From JADKIH01 sp031417555 (GTDB taxonomy: Bacteria; Bacteroidota; Bacteroidia; AKYH767-A; 2013-40CM-41-45): DNA of 64,000 nt. Position numbers and translations under genes: made by a program. This document shows, piece after piece, positions 52,895 through 62,183 of the stretch; the stretch's first letter is position 1, and each line of letters begins with the position of its first letter. The stretch lies in contig JANOVV010000046.1 in NCBI GenBank assembly GCA_031417555.1, forward strand, positions 1 through 64,000. Direction: 5' to 3'. Under the pieces are notes generated by a model. It was not told the origin of the DNA. It searched no databases and saw nothing but the letters and a program-made list of their open reading frames with translations.

Positions 52895-53653
52895 TCAAAT
52901 TAACAAATGATTCTTGACTCCTTGTGCCATTAATTTCCAAAAATATTTTTCTTCAACAACACGACTTAGACTGTCCATGTGACGATGTCCATGTAAATCG
53001 CTGCCGATAAAATCTATCATGTTCTCATCAATTAATCGTTCAGCTGTTTTTTTGGACTCTTTACCATAATAACCGGTAAGAGAATTGATGTTCAGTTGAA
53101 ATAAAACACCGGCTTCTTTTAGTTTTTTATATTCATCAAATTTATTAGCCCAATAATTATATCGTTCCGGATGAGCCAGAAGCGGAGTATAGTTGTGTAC
53201 GTTTATTTCAAAAATTACTCCTAAAAGATTGTCGGGCGGATTTATATATGAAATTTCAAAAAGAAGATATTTATTATTTATAGTCAGCATTTTTTCGTTT
53301 TTAACTTTCTGAAGAAAATTTTCATCAAGGTAATATTCAGCTGCTGCATCAATGGTAATATTAATTCCTTCTTTTTTAATTTCTAATCTGACGGTTTCTA
53401 ATCCTTGCATTATTATTTCAGGAGTATTTTTAAAATAATCACTCATGATGTGTGGCGTTGTAACCAGTCTTTTAAATCCTAATTCCGAAAAAGCTCTAAT
53501 CATTTCCATCGATTCTTCTATGGACTTTACACCGTCGTCTATGCCCGGAATCAGATGGCTATGGATATCAGTAGCGACTGCTGAAAAGTCTGATACTGAC
53601 GGGTAATCGGGCTCTTTTGGTTTTTTAGAAAATAATGATCCGAATAAAGACAT
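52895..53653 (-). CDS. CpsB/CapC-like tyrosine-protein phosphatase (PHP fold)
   Basis: This 252-aa protein has the PHP metal-binding motif TDIHSHLIPGIDDG (His31, His33), TTPHIM, the Glu of AAAEYYLD, LLAHPERY and GSDLHGHRH. These match the manganese-dependent tyrosine phosphatases (CpsB, YwqE) that dephosphorylate bacterial tyrosine kinases controlling capsule export. It is the last gene of the sugar cluster, 1 bp after the WbpP-like gene, so a role in glycan regulation fits. The partner kinase is not in the window. Confidence 0.88.
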   Translation of the reverse strand: MSLFGSLFSKKPKEPDYPSVSDFSAVATDIHSHLIPGIDDGVKSIEESMEMIRAFSELGFKRLVTTPHIMSDYFKNTPEIIMQGLETVRLEIKKEGINITIDAAAEYYLDENFLQKVKNEKMLTINNKYLLFEISYINPPDNLLGVIFEINVHNYTPLLAHPERYNYWANKFDEYKKLKEAGVLFQLNINSLTGYYGKESKKTAERLIDENMIDFIGSDLHGHRHMDSLSRVVEEKYFWKLMAQGVKNHLLI

Positions 53654-53654
53654 A

Positions 53655-54650
53655 TTAGTTTGAATTAATCATTGATTGCCTAAACCATTCTATCGTTAAT
53701 GCGAGTCCTTCATCAAGTCCTATCAATGGATTATACGACAATAATTTTTTTGCGGCAGAAATATCAGCCAATGAATCTCTGACATCGCCTGAACGTTTTT
53801 CTCTATAAACAGGTTTGATATCTGATTTATATATTCTTGCAATAATATTAAATAATTCATTTATTGACACACGTTCGCCTAAAGCAACATTGTAAACTCG
53901 GTTTATTGCTTCAGAATTCGTTGTGAGTAAAGCTCTGATGTTTGCCTGAACAACATTATCGACAAAAGTAAAATCTCTCGTTTGTTCACCATCACCATCA
54001 ATAAATGGCGGTTTATTATCGATGACGCTTTGAATAAAAAGAGGAATCACTGCAGCATAAGGTCCGGAAGGACTTTGGTTCGGACCGAAGACATTGAAAT
54101 ATCGGAGACCAATCGTTTCTATTTTAAATGTATTTGAAAAAACCTGAGCATATAGTTCATTCGTTTTTTTGCTTACAGCATAGGGTGAAAGAGGGTTGCC
54201 GGTTTGCTCTTCTTTTTTAGGAAGTACCGGATGATCACCGTAAATGGCAGAGGTACTAGCATAAATAAATCTTTTAACAGATGATTCTTTAGCAGCAAGA
54301 ATCATATTCAGAAATCCATTAGCATTTACCTCATTTGTTGTAATCGGATCTTTTATTGAACGAGGAACCGATCCTAAAGCAGCCTGGTGTGAAACATAAT
54401 CAATCCCTTCACAACATTTTTTACACGTTTCGTAATCACGAATATCGCCTTCAATAAAATCAAAATTTTTGTGGCCAATAAATTGTGAAATATTTTTTAA
54501 TAACCCATTTGAAAAATTATCAAGTACTCTTATTTTTCCTGCATTATTATTAAAAAGATATTGAACGATATTAGAACCAATAAATCCCGCTCCGCCCGTA
54601 ATTAGAAAAGAGGTCTTAGATAGATCTGTGGTATGATAAGTTGCAGGCAT
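53655..54650 (-). CDS. WbpP/TviC-like UDP-N-acetylglucosamine 4-epimerase
   Basis: The 331-aa extended SDR protein has TGGAGFIGSNI (18-28), the signature HQAALGSVPRSI typical of WbpP and TviC epimerases (UDP-GlcNAc/GlcNAcA to the galacto form), catalytic Tyr/Lys in SPYAVSKKTNELY and RYFNVFGPNQSPSGPYAAVIP. About 12 residues precede the normal start. Substrate choice between UDP-GlcNAc and UDP-GlcNAcA cannot be read from the sequence. Confidence 0.85.
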   Translation of the reverse strand: MPATYHTTDLSKTSFLITGGAGFIGSNIVQYLFNNNAGKIRVLDNFSNGLLKNISQFIGHKNFDFIEGDIRDYETCKKCCEGIDYVSHQAALGSVPRSIKDPITTNEVNANGFLNMILAAKESSVKRFIYASTSAIYGDHPVLPKKEEQTGNPLSPYAVSKKTNELYAQVFSNTFKIETIGLRYFNVFGPNQSPSGPYAAVIPLFIQSVIDNKPPFIDGDGEQTRDFTFVDNVVQANIRALLTTNSEAINRVYNVALGERVSINELFNIIARIYKSDIKPVYREKRSGDVRDSLADISAAKKLLSYNPLIGLDEGLALTIEWFRQSMINSN

Positions 54651-54658
54651 TAATTATT

Positions 54659-54772
54659 TAAAATTGAAGATTGAAAACTGAAGATACCGAATCGAAAATT
54701 ACTCTTTTAATAATACAAATCTATCAAATATTTTTTTCTTGATTCTTGATTCTTGATTCTTGATACCAGATA
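54659..54772. repeat. Heptamer repeats between the WbpP-like gene and rfbB
   Basis: Two tracts: GAAGATT, GAAAACT, GAAGATA (about 54667-54687) and four TTCTTGA heptamers (54736-54763). The gap has no gene. It separates two genes that otherwise sit close to their neighbours, so it may mark a transcriptional break. Confidence 0.8.
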
Positions 54773-55840
54773 CTATCTTTTCTCATACTGCTGCTCATAG
54801 TAATGCAAATAATCGCCGGAAATCAATTCGTTCAACCATTCATCATTATTTAAATACCAATCGACGGTGAGTTCAAGTCCTTCTGCAAACTGTAGAGAGG
54901 GTTTCCAACCCAATTCTTTTTGAAGTTTAGATGAATCGATAGCATAACGAAGATCATGGCCAGCGCGATCTTTAACATAAGAGATCAGTTTGGCAGAAGT
55001 TCCGGGTTCTCTGTGTAGTTTGTGATCCATGATGGTACATAAGAGTAGTATGAGATCGATATTTTTCCATTCATTATTTCCGCCAATGTTAAAAGTTTCT
55101 CCTACCGGAGCGTTATGAAAAATAACATCAATTGCTTTTGCATGATCATCAACAAAAAGCCAATCACGAACATTTTCACCTTTTCCATAAACGGGAACGG
55201 GCCGGTAATTTTTGATATTGTTTATTGCCAGTGGAATAAGTTTTTCCGGAAATTGATAAGAGCCATAATTATTCGAGCAATTGGAAATGACAACTGGTAA
55301 TTTATAAGTATCAAAATAAGCACGCACAAGATGATCGGAACCGGCTTTGCTGGCTGAATACGGACTGTGTGGATCATACGGGCTTTTTTCTGTAAAGAAG
55401 CCAGTTGCTCCCAGTGAGCCATAAACCTCATCGGTAGATACGTGATAAAATAAATTTTTACCCTGAACAGCTTCTTTCCAAAAAGTTTTAGCGGCACTTA
55501 AAAGATTGGCAGTTCCAATTACATTTGTCATTACAAATTCAATTGGATTTGAAATGCTGCGATCAACATGAGATTCGGCAGCCAGATGGATTACTGAATC
55601 TATATTGAAGCGTGAAAAAGTTTCATTTATACTTTCAACATCATTTATATCACCTTTTACAAAAACATAATTTTCTTTTGTATCAATGTCTTTGAGGTTG
55701 GCAAGATTACCGGCATAAGTCAGTTTGTCAAAATTGACAATACGGTAAGAAGGATATTTATTAATAAAATGACGAATGACGTGTGAGCCGATAAATCCGG
55801 CACCACCGGTGACAAGAATATTTTTTTGAAAGTTGCTCAT
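54773..55840 (-). CDS. rfbB: dTDP-glucose 4,6-dehydratase
   Basis: RfbB makes dTDP-4-keto-6-deoxyglucose, the precursor of dTDP-rhamnose and other deoxysugars. The 355-aa protein shows TGGAGFIGSHVIRHF, AAESHVDRSI, the active-site STDEVYG, YSASKAGSDHLVRAY (Tyr/Lys pair) and NCSNNYGSYQFPEKLIP. rfbA, rfbC and rfbD are not in the window, so the final sugar is unknown. Confidence 0.93.
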   Translation of the reverse strand: MSNFQKNILVTGGAGFIGSHVIRHFINKYPSYRIVNFDKLTYAGNLANLKDIDTKENYVFVKGDINDVESINETFSRFNIDSVIHLAAESHVDRSISNPIEFVMTNVIGTANLLSAAKTFWKEAVQGKNLFYHVSTDEVYGSLGATGFFTEKSPYDPHSPYSASKAGSDHLVRAYFDTYKLPVVISNCSNNYGSYQFPEKLIPLAINNIKNYRPVPVYGKGENVRDWLFVDDHAKAIDVIFHNAPVGETFNIGGNNEWKNIDLILLLCTIMDHKLHREPGTSAKLISYVKDRAGHDLRYAIDSSKLQKELGWKPSLQFAEGLELTVDWYLNNDEWLNELISGDYLHYYEQQYEKR

Positions 55841-55847
55841 ATATTTT

Positions 55848-56870
55848 TCAGACGATTATACGTTCATTTAATTTCATTTCCCATGCCCAGGCTGATCGCA
55901 TTATATCTTCAAGGTTGAGTTCGCATTTCCAGGCAAGTTCTTTATTAGCCAGTGTGGTATCGGCCCAAACTTTTTCTACATCTCCGGCACGTCGCGGACC
56001 TACCATGTAATTTAATTTATTCCCGGAAATTTTTTCAAATGTATTTATTGCTTCGAGAACACTGTTGCCATTTCCGGATCCGAGATTAAAAATTTCAAAC
56101 GGTTTCTTATTTTTTTTATTTAAAAGCCTTTCAATCGCAGCAATGTGAGCTTTGGCAACATCTACAACATGTATATAATCCCGAATACATGTCCCGTCAG
56201 GAGTTGAATAATCATTACCATGTATTGTTACAGACTTTCGTTTGCCAATGGCAGTTTGGGTAATTACCGGAACAAGATTTGTTGGAGGTTGTAGAGGATA
56301 TTCACCAATCAATGCACTCTTATGTGCTCCGGCAGGATTGAAATAACGCAAAGCTATCCCATTAAATTTAATTGCCCGAATAGCATCTTCAATAATTTCT
56401 TCTCCGATTTGTTTCGTATTTCCATAAGGAGATTCTGGTTTTTTTAGTGGAGAACTTTCGGTAACGGGAAGCTTGTCTGCTTGTCCGTAAACTGAGCAAG
56501 AAGAAGAGAAAACAAAATTGTCTAGTTTTCTTTCATTATAAATTTCTAAAAGATTAATGAGAGACAGAAGATTGTTTTTGTAATATTTCAAAGGATCTTC
56601 CACAGACTCGCCAACTGCTTTCCACGCGGCAAAATGAATGGTAGCATCAATCTTAAACTGATCAAAAATTTTATCAGTTTCTTTTTTATTGCAAAGATCA
56701 ATATTAATAAAAGGAACCTTTACTCCGGTGATTTCGAAAATAGCATCGATAACATTTTCTCTGGAATTACTTAAATTATCGGCAATAACAGGGTGAAAAC
56801 CTTTTTCCAAAAGTTCGACGACTGTATGTGAGCCAATATATCCGGCTCCTCCTGTTACGAGTATGTTCAT
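55848..56870 (-). CDS. galE: UDP-glucose 4-epimerase
   Basis: GalE interconverts UDP-glucose and UDP-galactose. The 340-aa protein opens MNILVTGGAGYIGSHTVVELL, has SSSCSVYG, the SPYGNTKQIGEEII Tyr/Lys motif, YFNPAGAH and GTCIRDYIHVVD. It is 1 bp from the WbpA-like gene and 7 bp from rfbB, so all three are likely in one transcript. Confidence 0.93.
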   Translation of the reverse strand: MNILVTGGAGYIGSHTVVELLEKGFHPVIADNLSNSRENVIDAIFEITGVKVPFINIDLCNKKETDKIFDQFKIDATIHFAAWKAVGESVEDPLKYYKNNLLSLINLLEIYNERKLDNFVFSSSCSVYGQADKLPVTESSPLKKPESPYGNTKQIGEEIIEDAIRAIKFNGIALRYFNPAGAHKSALIGEYPLQPPTNLVPVITQTAIGKRKSVTIHGNDYSTPDGTCIRDYIHVVDVAKAHIAAIERLLNKKNKKPFEIFNLGSGNGNSVLEAINTFEKISGNKLNYMVGPRRAGDVEKVWADTTLANKELAWKCELNLEDIMRSAWAWEMKLNERIIV

Positions 56871-56871
56871 T

Positions 56872-58161
56872 TTATAAACTCCAGTAATTTAAATTTTTTA
56901 TTTTTCCTTTCAACATTCCTTTGATATCGACAACTAATCCGTCTTTGCTTAAAGCTGATGCGAACCATTCTTCATTCAGATTTTTAAATTCGTCATGGTT
57001 TACTGCAACAATAATTGCATCATAATTTTTTCCCAGCGACTTTACTAATTCAAAACCATATTCGTGTTTTAATTCATCACTGTTAGCTCTTGGATCTGAA
57101 ACTTCAACAGTAACACCATATGAAACTAATTCTTTAACGACATCAGCAACTTTTGAATTTCGAATGTCTTCTACATTTTCTTTAAAAGTTGCACCGAGAA
57201 CCAGCACTTTTGATTTGGAAACATCTTTGCCTGAAGAAATTATTTTTTTAACAGTTTGTTTAGCTACATAAAACCCCATGCTGTCGTTTACATATCTTCC
57301 GCTATTGATCACTTGTGCATGATAGCCCAGTTCTTGTGCTTTATAAGTAAGGTAATAAGGGTCAACACCAATACAATGTCCGCCTACAAGTCCGGGCTGA
57401 AATCGGATGAAATTCCATTTTGTACCTGCTGCTTCTAAAACATCATAAGTATTTATTCCCATTTTGTTAAAGATAATGCTAAGTTCATTCATGAGAGCAA
57501 TATTCACATCTCGTTGTGTGTTCTCTATGATCTTTGCAGCTTCGGCAACTTTTATCGATGGAGCCCGATGAACACCTGCTTTAACGATTATCTGATATGA
57601 TAATGCAATTTCCTCAAGAGCTTCTTCATCGCTTCCGGAAACTACTTTTAAAATTTTTGTAATAGTATGTTCGGTATCTCCCGGGTTAATCCGCTCGGGT
57701 GAATAACCGACTTTAAAATCAGTTTTGTGTTTCAATCCGGAAAGTTCTTCAAGAATAGGAATACAATCCTCTTCCGTACATCCTGGATAAACGGTGGATT
57801 CGTAAACAACGTAGTCGCCCTTTTTGAGGATTTTACCTATGGAACGCGTTGCGCTAAGAATTGGTTTAAGATCCGGCAGATTGTGTTCGTCGATTGGTGT
57901 AGGAACTGTAACAATGAAAAAGGATGCTTCTCCCAATTTTTCTAATGAAGAAGTAAATTCGATAGATTTATTTTTGAAGTGCTCCGATTTTAATTCACCG
58001 CTGGGATCAACTCCGTTTCTCATTTTTTCAAGTCTCTGTTCATTAATGTCAAATCCAATGACATTAATCTTACCGGCAAATTCAAGGGCGATAGGAAGCC
58101 CAACATACCCTAGGCCTATAACTGCTAATTTTTTTTTCTTTTCAACAAGTTCTTTATACAT
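56872..58161 (-). CDS. WbpA/TviB-like nucleotide-sugar dehydrogenase
   Basis: The 429-aa protein belongs to the UDP-glucose/GDP-mannose dehydrogenase family. It has the NAD motif VIGLGYVGLPIALEFAGK, ESTVYPGCTEE, SPERINPGD and the active-site Cys in VGGHCIGVDPYYLTYKAQELG. The VGGHCIGVDPYYL form is the WbpA/TviB type that oxidises UDP-GlcNAc (or UDP-GalNAc) to the uronic acid. The WbpB-, WbpD- and WbpE-like genes next to it fit UDP-GlcNAc as substrate. Confidence 0.88.
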   Translation of the reverse strand: MYKELVEKKKKLAVIGLGYVGLPIALEFAGKINVIGFDINEQRLEKMRNGVDPSGELKSEHFKNKSIEFTSSLEKLGEASFFIVTVPTPIDEHNLPDLKPILSATRSIGKILKKGDYVVYESTVYPGCTEEDCIPILEELSGLKHKTDFKVGYSPERINPGDTEHTITKILKVVSGSDEEALEEIALSYQIIVKAGVHRAPSIKVAEAAKIIENTQRDVNIALMNELSIIFNKMGINTYDVLEAAGTKWNFIRFQPGLVGGHCIGVDPYYLTYKAQELGYHAQVINSGRYVNDSMGFYVAKQTVKKIISSGKDVSKSKVLVLGATFKENVEDIRNSKVADVVKELVSYGVTVEVSDPRANSDELKHEYGFELVKSLGKNYDAIIVAVNHDEFKNLNEEWFASALSKDGLVVDIKGMLKGKIKNLNYWSL

Positions 58162-58178
58162 ATGATTGATTCCGGTAA

Positions 58179-59219
58179 TTATTTTTTCTTAAGCAATGGA
58201 AGATTACGGTGAGAATAAATTCTTTCAATGATGTCAACAACTTTTAAACCTTCCAAAGCATTTGTTGTAACTATTGTTCTTCCTTTCAATGTATCAATAA
58301 CATTTTCGATTATGTAGTGATGATTTGCAGCAGAACCTTTATACGTTCCATAATCATTTGCTGGATTTACAGGAGGAAGTACAGGCATTTTGTAATTATT
58401 AATATGACAATACTCAACTTCATTCATGTATTGCCCGCCGATCTTTACACTGCCGTTTTCTCCTATAATTGTAATACTGCTTTCAAGATTATTATCCCAT
58501 ACAGCAGTGGAGTAATTAATACAACCCATACCGCCGTTTACGAAATCAAAACTAACAATTCCGGAGTCTTCAAATGTTGTATTGTCTTTATGATTGAAGT
58601 CTGCAAAACGTGCTTTAATGTCAATGATATCTCCAAAGAGCCAATACATGATATCAATGAAATGAGAAAACTGTGTGAATAATGTTCCACCATCAAGATC
58701 TGCTGATCCTTTCCAGTTTTTACCGTTATAATAGCGCTGATCTCTATTCCAGTAACAATTTAATTGTACCAAAAAAATACGTCCAATGACATTACTTTCG
58801 ATTACTTCTTTAATCCACATGGAAGGAGGTGAGTAGCGATTTTGCATCACGCAAAAAACTTGTCTTGAAACCTGTAAAGCTTTGAAAATAATTTTTTCGC
58901 AATCAGCTACTGTTAGAGCCATTGGTTTTTCAATGACAACATGTCTTTTATGGTCGAGTGCTTTTAGTGTATGTTCGGCATGTAGTCCATTGGGAGAACA
59001 AACGGAAAGAACTTCAAAATCGATCCCGGAATTTAAGAGACTTTCGATCGTAGAGAAAAAAGGAACATCAACATCAGAAAGCCCGATTTCTGATTTGTCT
59101 TTTACATCACACATAGCGACAAGTTCCGACTCAGGATTACGGCGGATCATTTCAGCATGCCGTTTCCCGATATGTCCGCTGCCAACAATTGCAAATTTTA
59201 TTTTTCTGTTCTCATTCAT
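58179..59219 (-). CDS. Gfo/Idh/MocA oxidoreductase, WbpB/WlbA-like
   Basis: The 346-aa protein has an N-terminal Rossmann domain (IVGSGHIGKRHAEMI, SPNGLHAEHTLKAL) and the family EKPMAL motif, followed by YNGKNWKGSADLDGGTLFTQFSHFIDIMYWLFGD. This form resembles WbpB/WlbA, which oxidise UDP-GlcNAcA at C3 for later transamination. The start overlaps the stop of the acetyltransferase gene by 1 bp, strengthening that role. Confidence 0.85.
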   Translation of the reverse strand: MNENRKIKFAIVGSGHIGKRHAEMIRRNPESELVAMCDVKDKSEIGLSDVDVPFFSTIESLLNSGIDFEVLSVCSPNGLHAEHTLKALDHKRHVVIEKPMALTVADCEKIIFKALQVSRQVFCVMQNRYSPPSMWIKEVIESNVIGRIFLVQLNCYWNRDQRYYNGKNWKGSADLDGGTLFTQFSHFIDIMYWLFGDIIDIKARFADFNHKDNTTFEDSGIVSFDFVNGGMGCINYSTAVWDNNLESSITIIGENGSVKIGGQYMNEVEYCHINNYKMPVLPPVNPANDYGTYKGSAANHHYIIENVIDTLKGRTIVTTNALEGLKVVDIIERIYSHRNLPLLKKK

Positions 59220-59797
59220 TACTTGATACGTTTAACTTTATTGCCGGTAAGTTTATATTCCTGTTTACTTTCCGGACAAACAGCTATTCCGTTGGCATCA
59301 AAATTAAGTCGATGCCCGTATTCGCTCATCCATCCGATTTGTTTCGATGGATTTCCAACAACGAGAGCATACGGAGCAATGTCTTTTGTAACTACTGAGC
59401 CGGCACCTATAAAAGCATATTCGCCTATATTATTTCCACAAACGATTGTTGCATTAGCACCTATCGTTGCACCTTTGCCGACATTCGTTCTCAGATATTG
59501 ATCGCGGCGAATGATGGCGCTGCGTGGATTATTTACATTCGTAAAAACCATCGACGGTCCCAGAAAGACATCGTCTTCGCAAGTTACTCCTGTGTAGATA
59601 GAGACATTATTCTGGACTTTAACATTGTTGCCTAGTTTTACCTTTTGCGATATCACTACGTTTTGTCCGATTGTACATTCAGAGCCAATTTCACTGTCAG
59701 ACATTATATGGCAGAAATGCCAGATTTTTGTTCCATTGCCAATCACAGATCCATCATCTATAACAGCAGTTTCATGAGCAAAATATTTTTTTTCCAT
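59219..59797 (-). CDS. WbpD/WlbB-like N-acetyltransferase (left-handed beta helix)
   Basis: The 192-aa hexapeptide-repeat protein has repeated coils such as IGNGTKIWHFCHIMSDSEIGSECTIGQNVVISQKVKLGNNVKVQNNVSIYTGV and GATIGANATIVCGNNIGEYAFIGAGSVVTKD. It ends in the short VVGNPSKQIGWMSEYGHRL tail found in WbpD-type enzymes, which acetylate the 3-amino group of UDP-GlcNAc3NA. It sits next to the WbpB-like gene. Confidence 0.87.
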   Translation of the reverse strand: MEKKYFAHETAVIDDGSVIGNGTKIWHFCHIMSDSEIGSECTIGQNVVISQKVKLGNNVKVQNNVSIYTGVTCEDDVFLGPSMVFTNVNNPRSAIIRRDQYLRTNVGKGATIGANATIVCGNNIGEYAFIGAGSVVTKDIAPYALVVGNPSKQIGWMSEYGHRLNFDANGIAVCPESKQEYKLTGNKVKRIK

Positions 59798-59850
59798 TTT
59801 GATGTTAAATTTAAAGAAACAAAGAGAAAGAATTTCTGTTTTTAATTTTA

Positions 59851-60819
59851 TTATGCAAACCGATGTGCCGAATTATATAATTCTTCTTTTGAAAGGTTTT
59901 TAAAATATTCATACGTTCTTTTCAATCCTTCACCTCTATTTATTTTTGGTTCCCAATCAAGAATTTTCCTTGCGTTAGTAATATCAGGCTGTCTTTGTTT
60001 CGGATCGTCTTGAGGAAGAGGCCGGGAAATAATTTTTTGTTTCGTTCCAGTAAGTTTAATAATCTCTTGTGCAAATTCTAAAATGGTGATTTCATCCGGA
60101 TTGCCGATGTTGACAGGAAGATAATAGTCGCTTAATAACAAACGGTAAATTCCTTCGATCAAATCATCTACGTAACAGAAAGATCTCGTCTGGCTTCCGT
60201 CGCCGAAAACTGTTAAATCTTCTCCACGTAAAGCTTGTCCGATAAAAGCAGGTAAAACTCTTCCATCATTCAATCGCATCCTTGGACCGTATGTATTGAA
60301 AATTCTGACAATTCTTGTTTCAAGTTTATGATACGTATGATAGGCCATTGTAATCGCTTCCTGAAAACGTTTAGCTTCGTCATACACGCCTCTTGGTCCG
60401 ATTGGATTTACATTACCCCAATAATCTTCCGTCTGAGGATGTACGAGCGGGTCACCGTATACTTCTGATGTTGATGCAACGAGTATTCTGGCCGACTTTG
60501 CTTTTGCAAGGCCCAAAAGATTATGCGTTCCAAGGGAACTTACTTTTAATGTTTGTATGGGAATTTTTAAATAATCGATCGGACTTGCGGGTGAAGCAAA
60601 ATGAAGGATATAATCAAGTTTGCCGGCAACAGTTACGAATTGCGATACATCATGATTATAAAATTCAAATTCTTTGAGTTTGAAAAGATGTTCGATGTTT
60701 TTGAGATCGCCGGTAATTAAATTATCCATTCCAATTACTTCATACCCTTCTTTGATAAAACGGTCGCAGAGATGCGATCCCAGAAAACCTGCAGCACCTG
60801 TAATAAGTATTCTTTTCAT
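59851..60819 (-). CDS. UDP-glucuronic acid decarboxylase (UDP-xylose synthase)
   Basis: The 322-aa SDR enzyme converts UDP-glucuronate to UDP-xylose. It shows TGAAGFLGSHLCDRF, HFASPASPIDYLKIPI, STSEVYGDPLVHPQ, EDYWGNVNPIGPRGVYDEAKRFQE (Tyr/Lys pair) and RIFNTYGPRM, all diagnostic of UXS. I chose the ATG at 60819; an upstream TTG at 60882 would overlap ugd. ugd, which makes its substrate, lies 19 bp upstream. Confidence 0.93.
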   Translation of the reverse strand: MKRILITGAAGFLGSHLCDRFIKEGYEVIGMDNLITGDLKNIEHLFKLKEFEFYNHDVSQFVTVAGKLDYILHFASPASPIDYLKIPIQTLKVSSLGTHNLLGLAKAKSARILVASTSEVYGDPLVHPQTEDYWGNVNPIGPRGVYDEAKRFQEAITMAYHTYHKLETRIVRIFNTYGPRMRLNDGRVLPAFIGQALRGEDLTVFGDGSQTRSFCYVDDLIEGIYRLLLSDYYLPVNIGNPDEITILEFAQEIIKLTGTKQKIISRPLPQDDPKQRQPDITNARKILDWEPKINRGEGLKRTYEYFKNLSKEELYNSAHRFA

Positions 60820-60838
60820 CGGAGTAGAATTCAAGACG

Positions 60839-62149
60839 TCAGTTAATTTTATTTCTTCCAATACTGTAATAGGTAAAACCAAGATCTTTCATCTGATTTA
60901 AATCGTAAACATTTCTTCCGTCGAAAATCAGTTTGCTTTTCATCAGATCACTGATTCGGTTAAATTCAGGTGTACGGAAGACAGACCATTCTGTTGCTAT
61001 AACTAGAAAGTCAGCATCCTTAAGAACATCGTATTCATCTTTTCCATAATTAATTTTATCACCTATGGAGTTTTTTACATTAGGAATTGCTTCCGGATCG
61101 TAAGCGCTGATTGTTACACCTTCTTTTACAAGTGCATCAATAATATATAATGCAGGTGCTTCACGGATGTCATCCGTATCCGGTTTGAAAGCAAGTCCCC
61201 ATACTGCGGCTTTTTTTCCTTTTAGATTATTACCGAAATGTTTTTTTATTTTATCTACAATAATTGTTTTTTGTTTTTCATTTACATTGATTACCGATTT
61301 TAGAATACTGAAATCGTAATGATTTTCTTCGGAAGTATGCAAGAGAGCTTGTACATCTTTTGGAAAACAACTACCGCCATAACCGATTCCCGCGAAAAGA
61401 AAACGTTTTCCAATACGATCATCAGTACCGATACCAATTCGAACAGCATCAACATTTGCATTTACTTTCTCGCAAAGGTTTGCAATCTCATTCATGAAAG
61501 TAATCTTCATGGCAAGAAAAGAATTGGCAGCATATTTCGTGAGCTCAGCAGAACGTTCATCCATAAAATAAATCGGATTCCCCTGCCTTACAAAAGGAGA
61601 GTAAAGTTCTGTCATCAGCTTTTTTGCTTTTTCAGAAGTAGTTCCAATTACAACTCGATCGGGTTTCATGAAATCATCAACAGCAAAACCTTCACGTAAA
61701 AATTCCGGATTGGAGACAACATCGAAATCGGCAGAACAATTTTTTGAAATGGCTTCCTTCACCAATTCAGCAGTCCCAACAGGCACGGTACTTTTATTGA
61801 TTACAATACAATAATCTTTTATGAGTTTACCAAGTTCGTTTGCAACCTGTAAAATAAATTTAAGATCAGCAGAACCATTTTCACCCGGAGGTGTAGGTAG
61901 GGCAAGAAAAATAATTTTGGAATCTTTAATTCCTTCACTCAGATTAGTAGTGAAATGTAAACGACCTTGTTTTATATTTCTTTCAAAGAGTAAATCCAGA
62001 TGTGGTTCGTAAATGGGAATCTCACCATTTTGCATTCGTTCGACTTTATTTTTGTCGATATCCACACAAACAACCTGGTTGCCGGTTTCTGCAAAGCAAG
62101 TTCCTGTAACCAGACCGACATAGCCGGTTCCCACAACTGTAATTTTCAT
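60839..62149 (-). CDS. ugd: UDP-glucose 6-dehydrogenase
   Basis: Ugd oxidises UDP-glucose to UDP-glucuronate with two NAD. The 436-aa protein has VVGTGYVGLVTGTCFAETG, NKSTVPVGTAE, SNPEFLREGFAVDDFMKPDRVV, the active-site Cys in GIGYGGSCFPKDVQAL and LAFKPDTDDIREAPA. The decarboxylase gene follows directly, so glucuronate is probably channelled to UDP-xylose as well as used itself. Confidence 0.94.
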   Translation of the reverse strand: MKITVVGTGYVGLVTGTCFAETGNQVVCVDIDKNKVERMQNGEIPIYEPHLDLLFERNIKQGRLHFTTNLSEGIKDSKIIFLALPTPPGENGSADLKFILQVANELGKLIKDYCIVINKSTVPVGTAELVKEAISKNCSADFDVVSNPEFLREGFAVDDFMKPDRVVIGTTSEKAKKLMTELYSPFVRQGNPIYFMDERSAELTKYAANSFLAMKITFMNEIANLCEKVNANVDAVRIGIGTDDRIGKRFLFAGIGYGGSCFPKDVQALLHTSEENHYDFSILKSVINVNEKQKTIIVDKIKKHFGNNLKGKKAAVWGLAFKPDTDDIREAPALYIIDALVKEGVTISAYDPEAIPNVKNSIGDKINYGKDEYDVLKDADFLVIATEWSVFRTPEFNRISDLMKSKLIFDGRNVYDLNQMKDLGFTYYSIGRNKIN

Positions 62150-62183
62150 AGTTAAATTTCCTTTCCTCTCCCGGGGAAAAGGG

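Noticed and set aside
60820..60882. Upstream TTG start for the UDP-xylose synthase gene
   Set aside because: It would overlap the end of ugd and put 21 unconserved residues before the canonical MKRILITGAAGF start.
53655..62149. Recent duplication of sugar epimerase genes
   Set aside because: The epimerases share the SDR fold but each has its own subfamily signature (WbpP, RfbB, GalE, UXS), so they are old paralogues.
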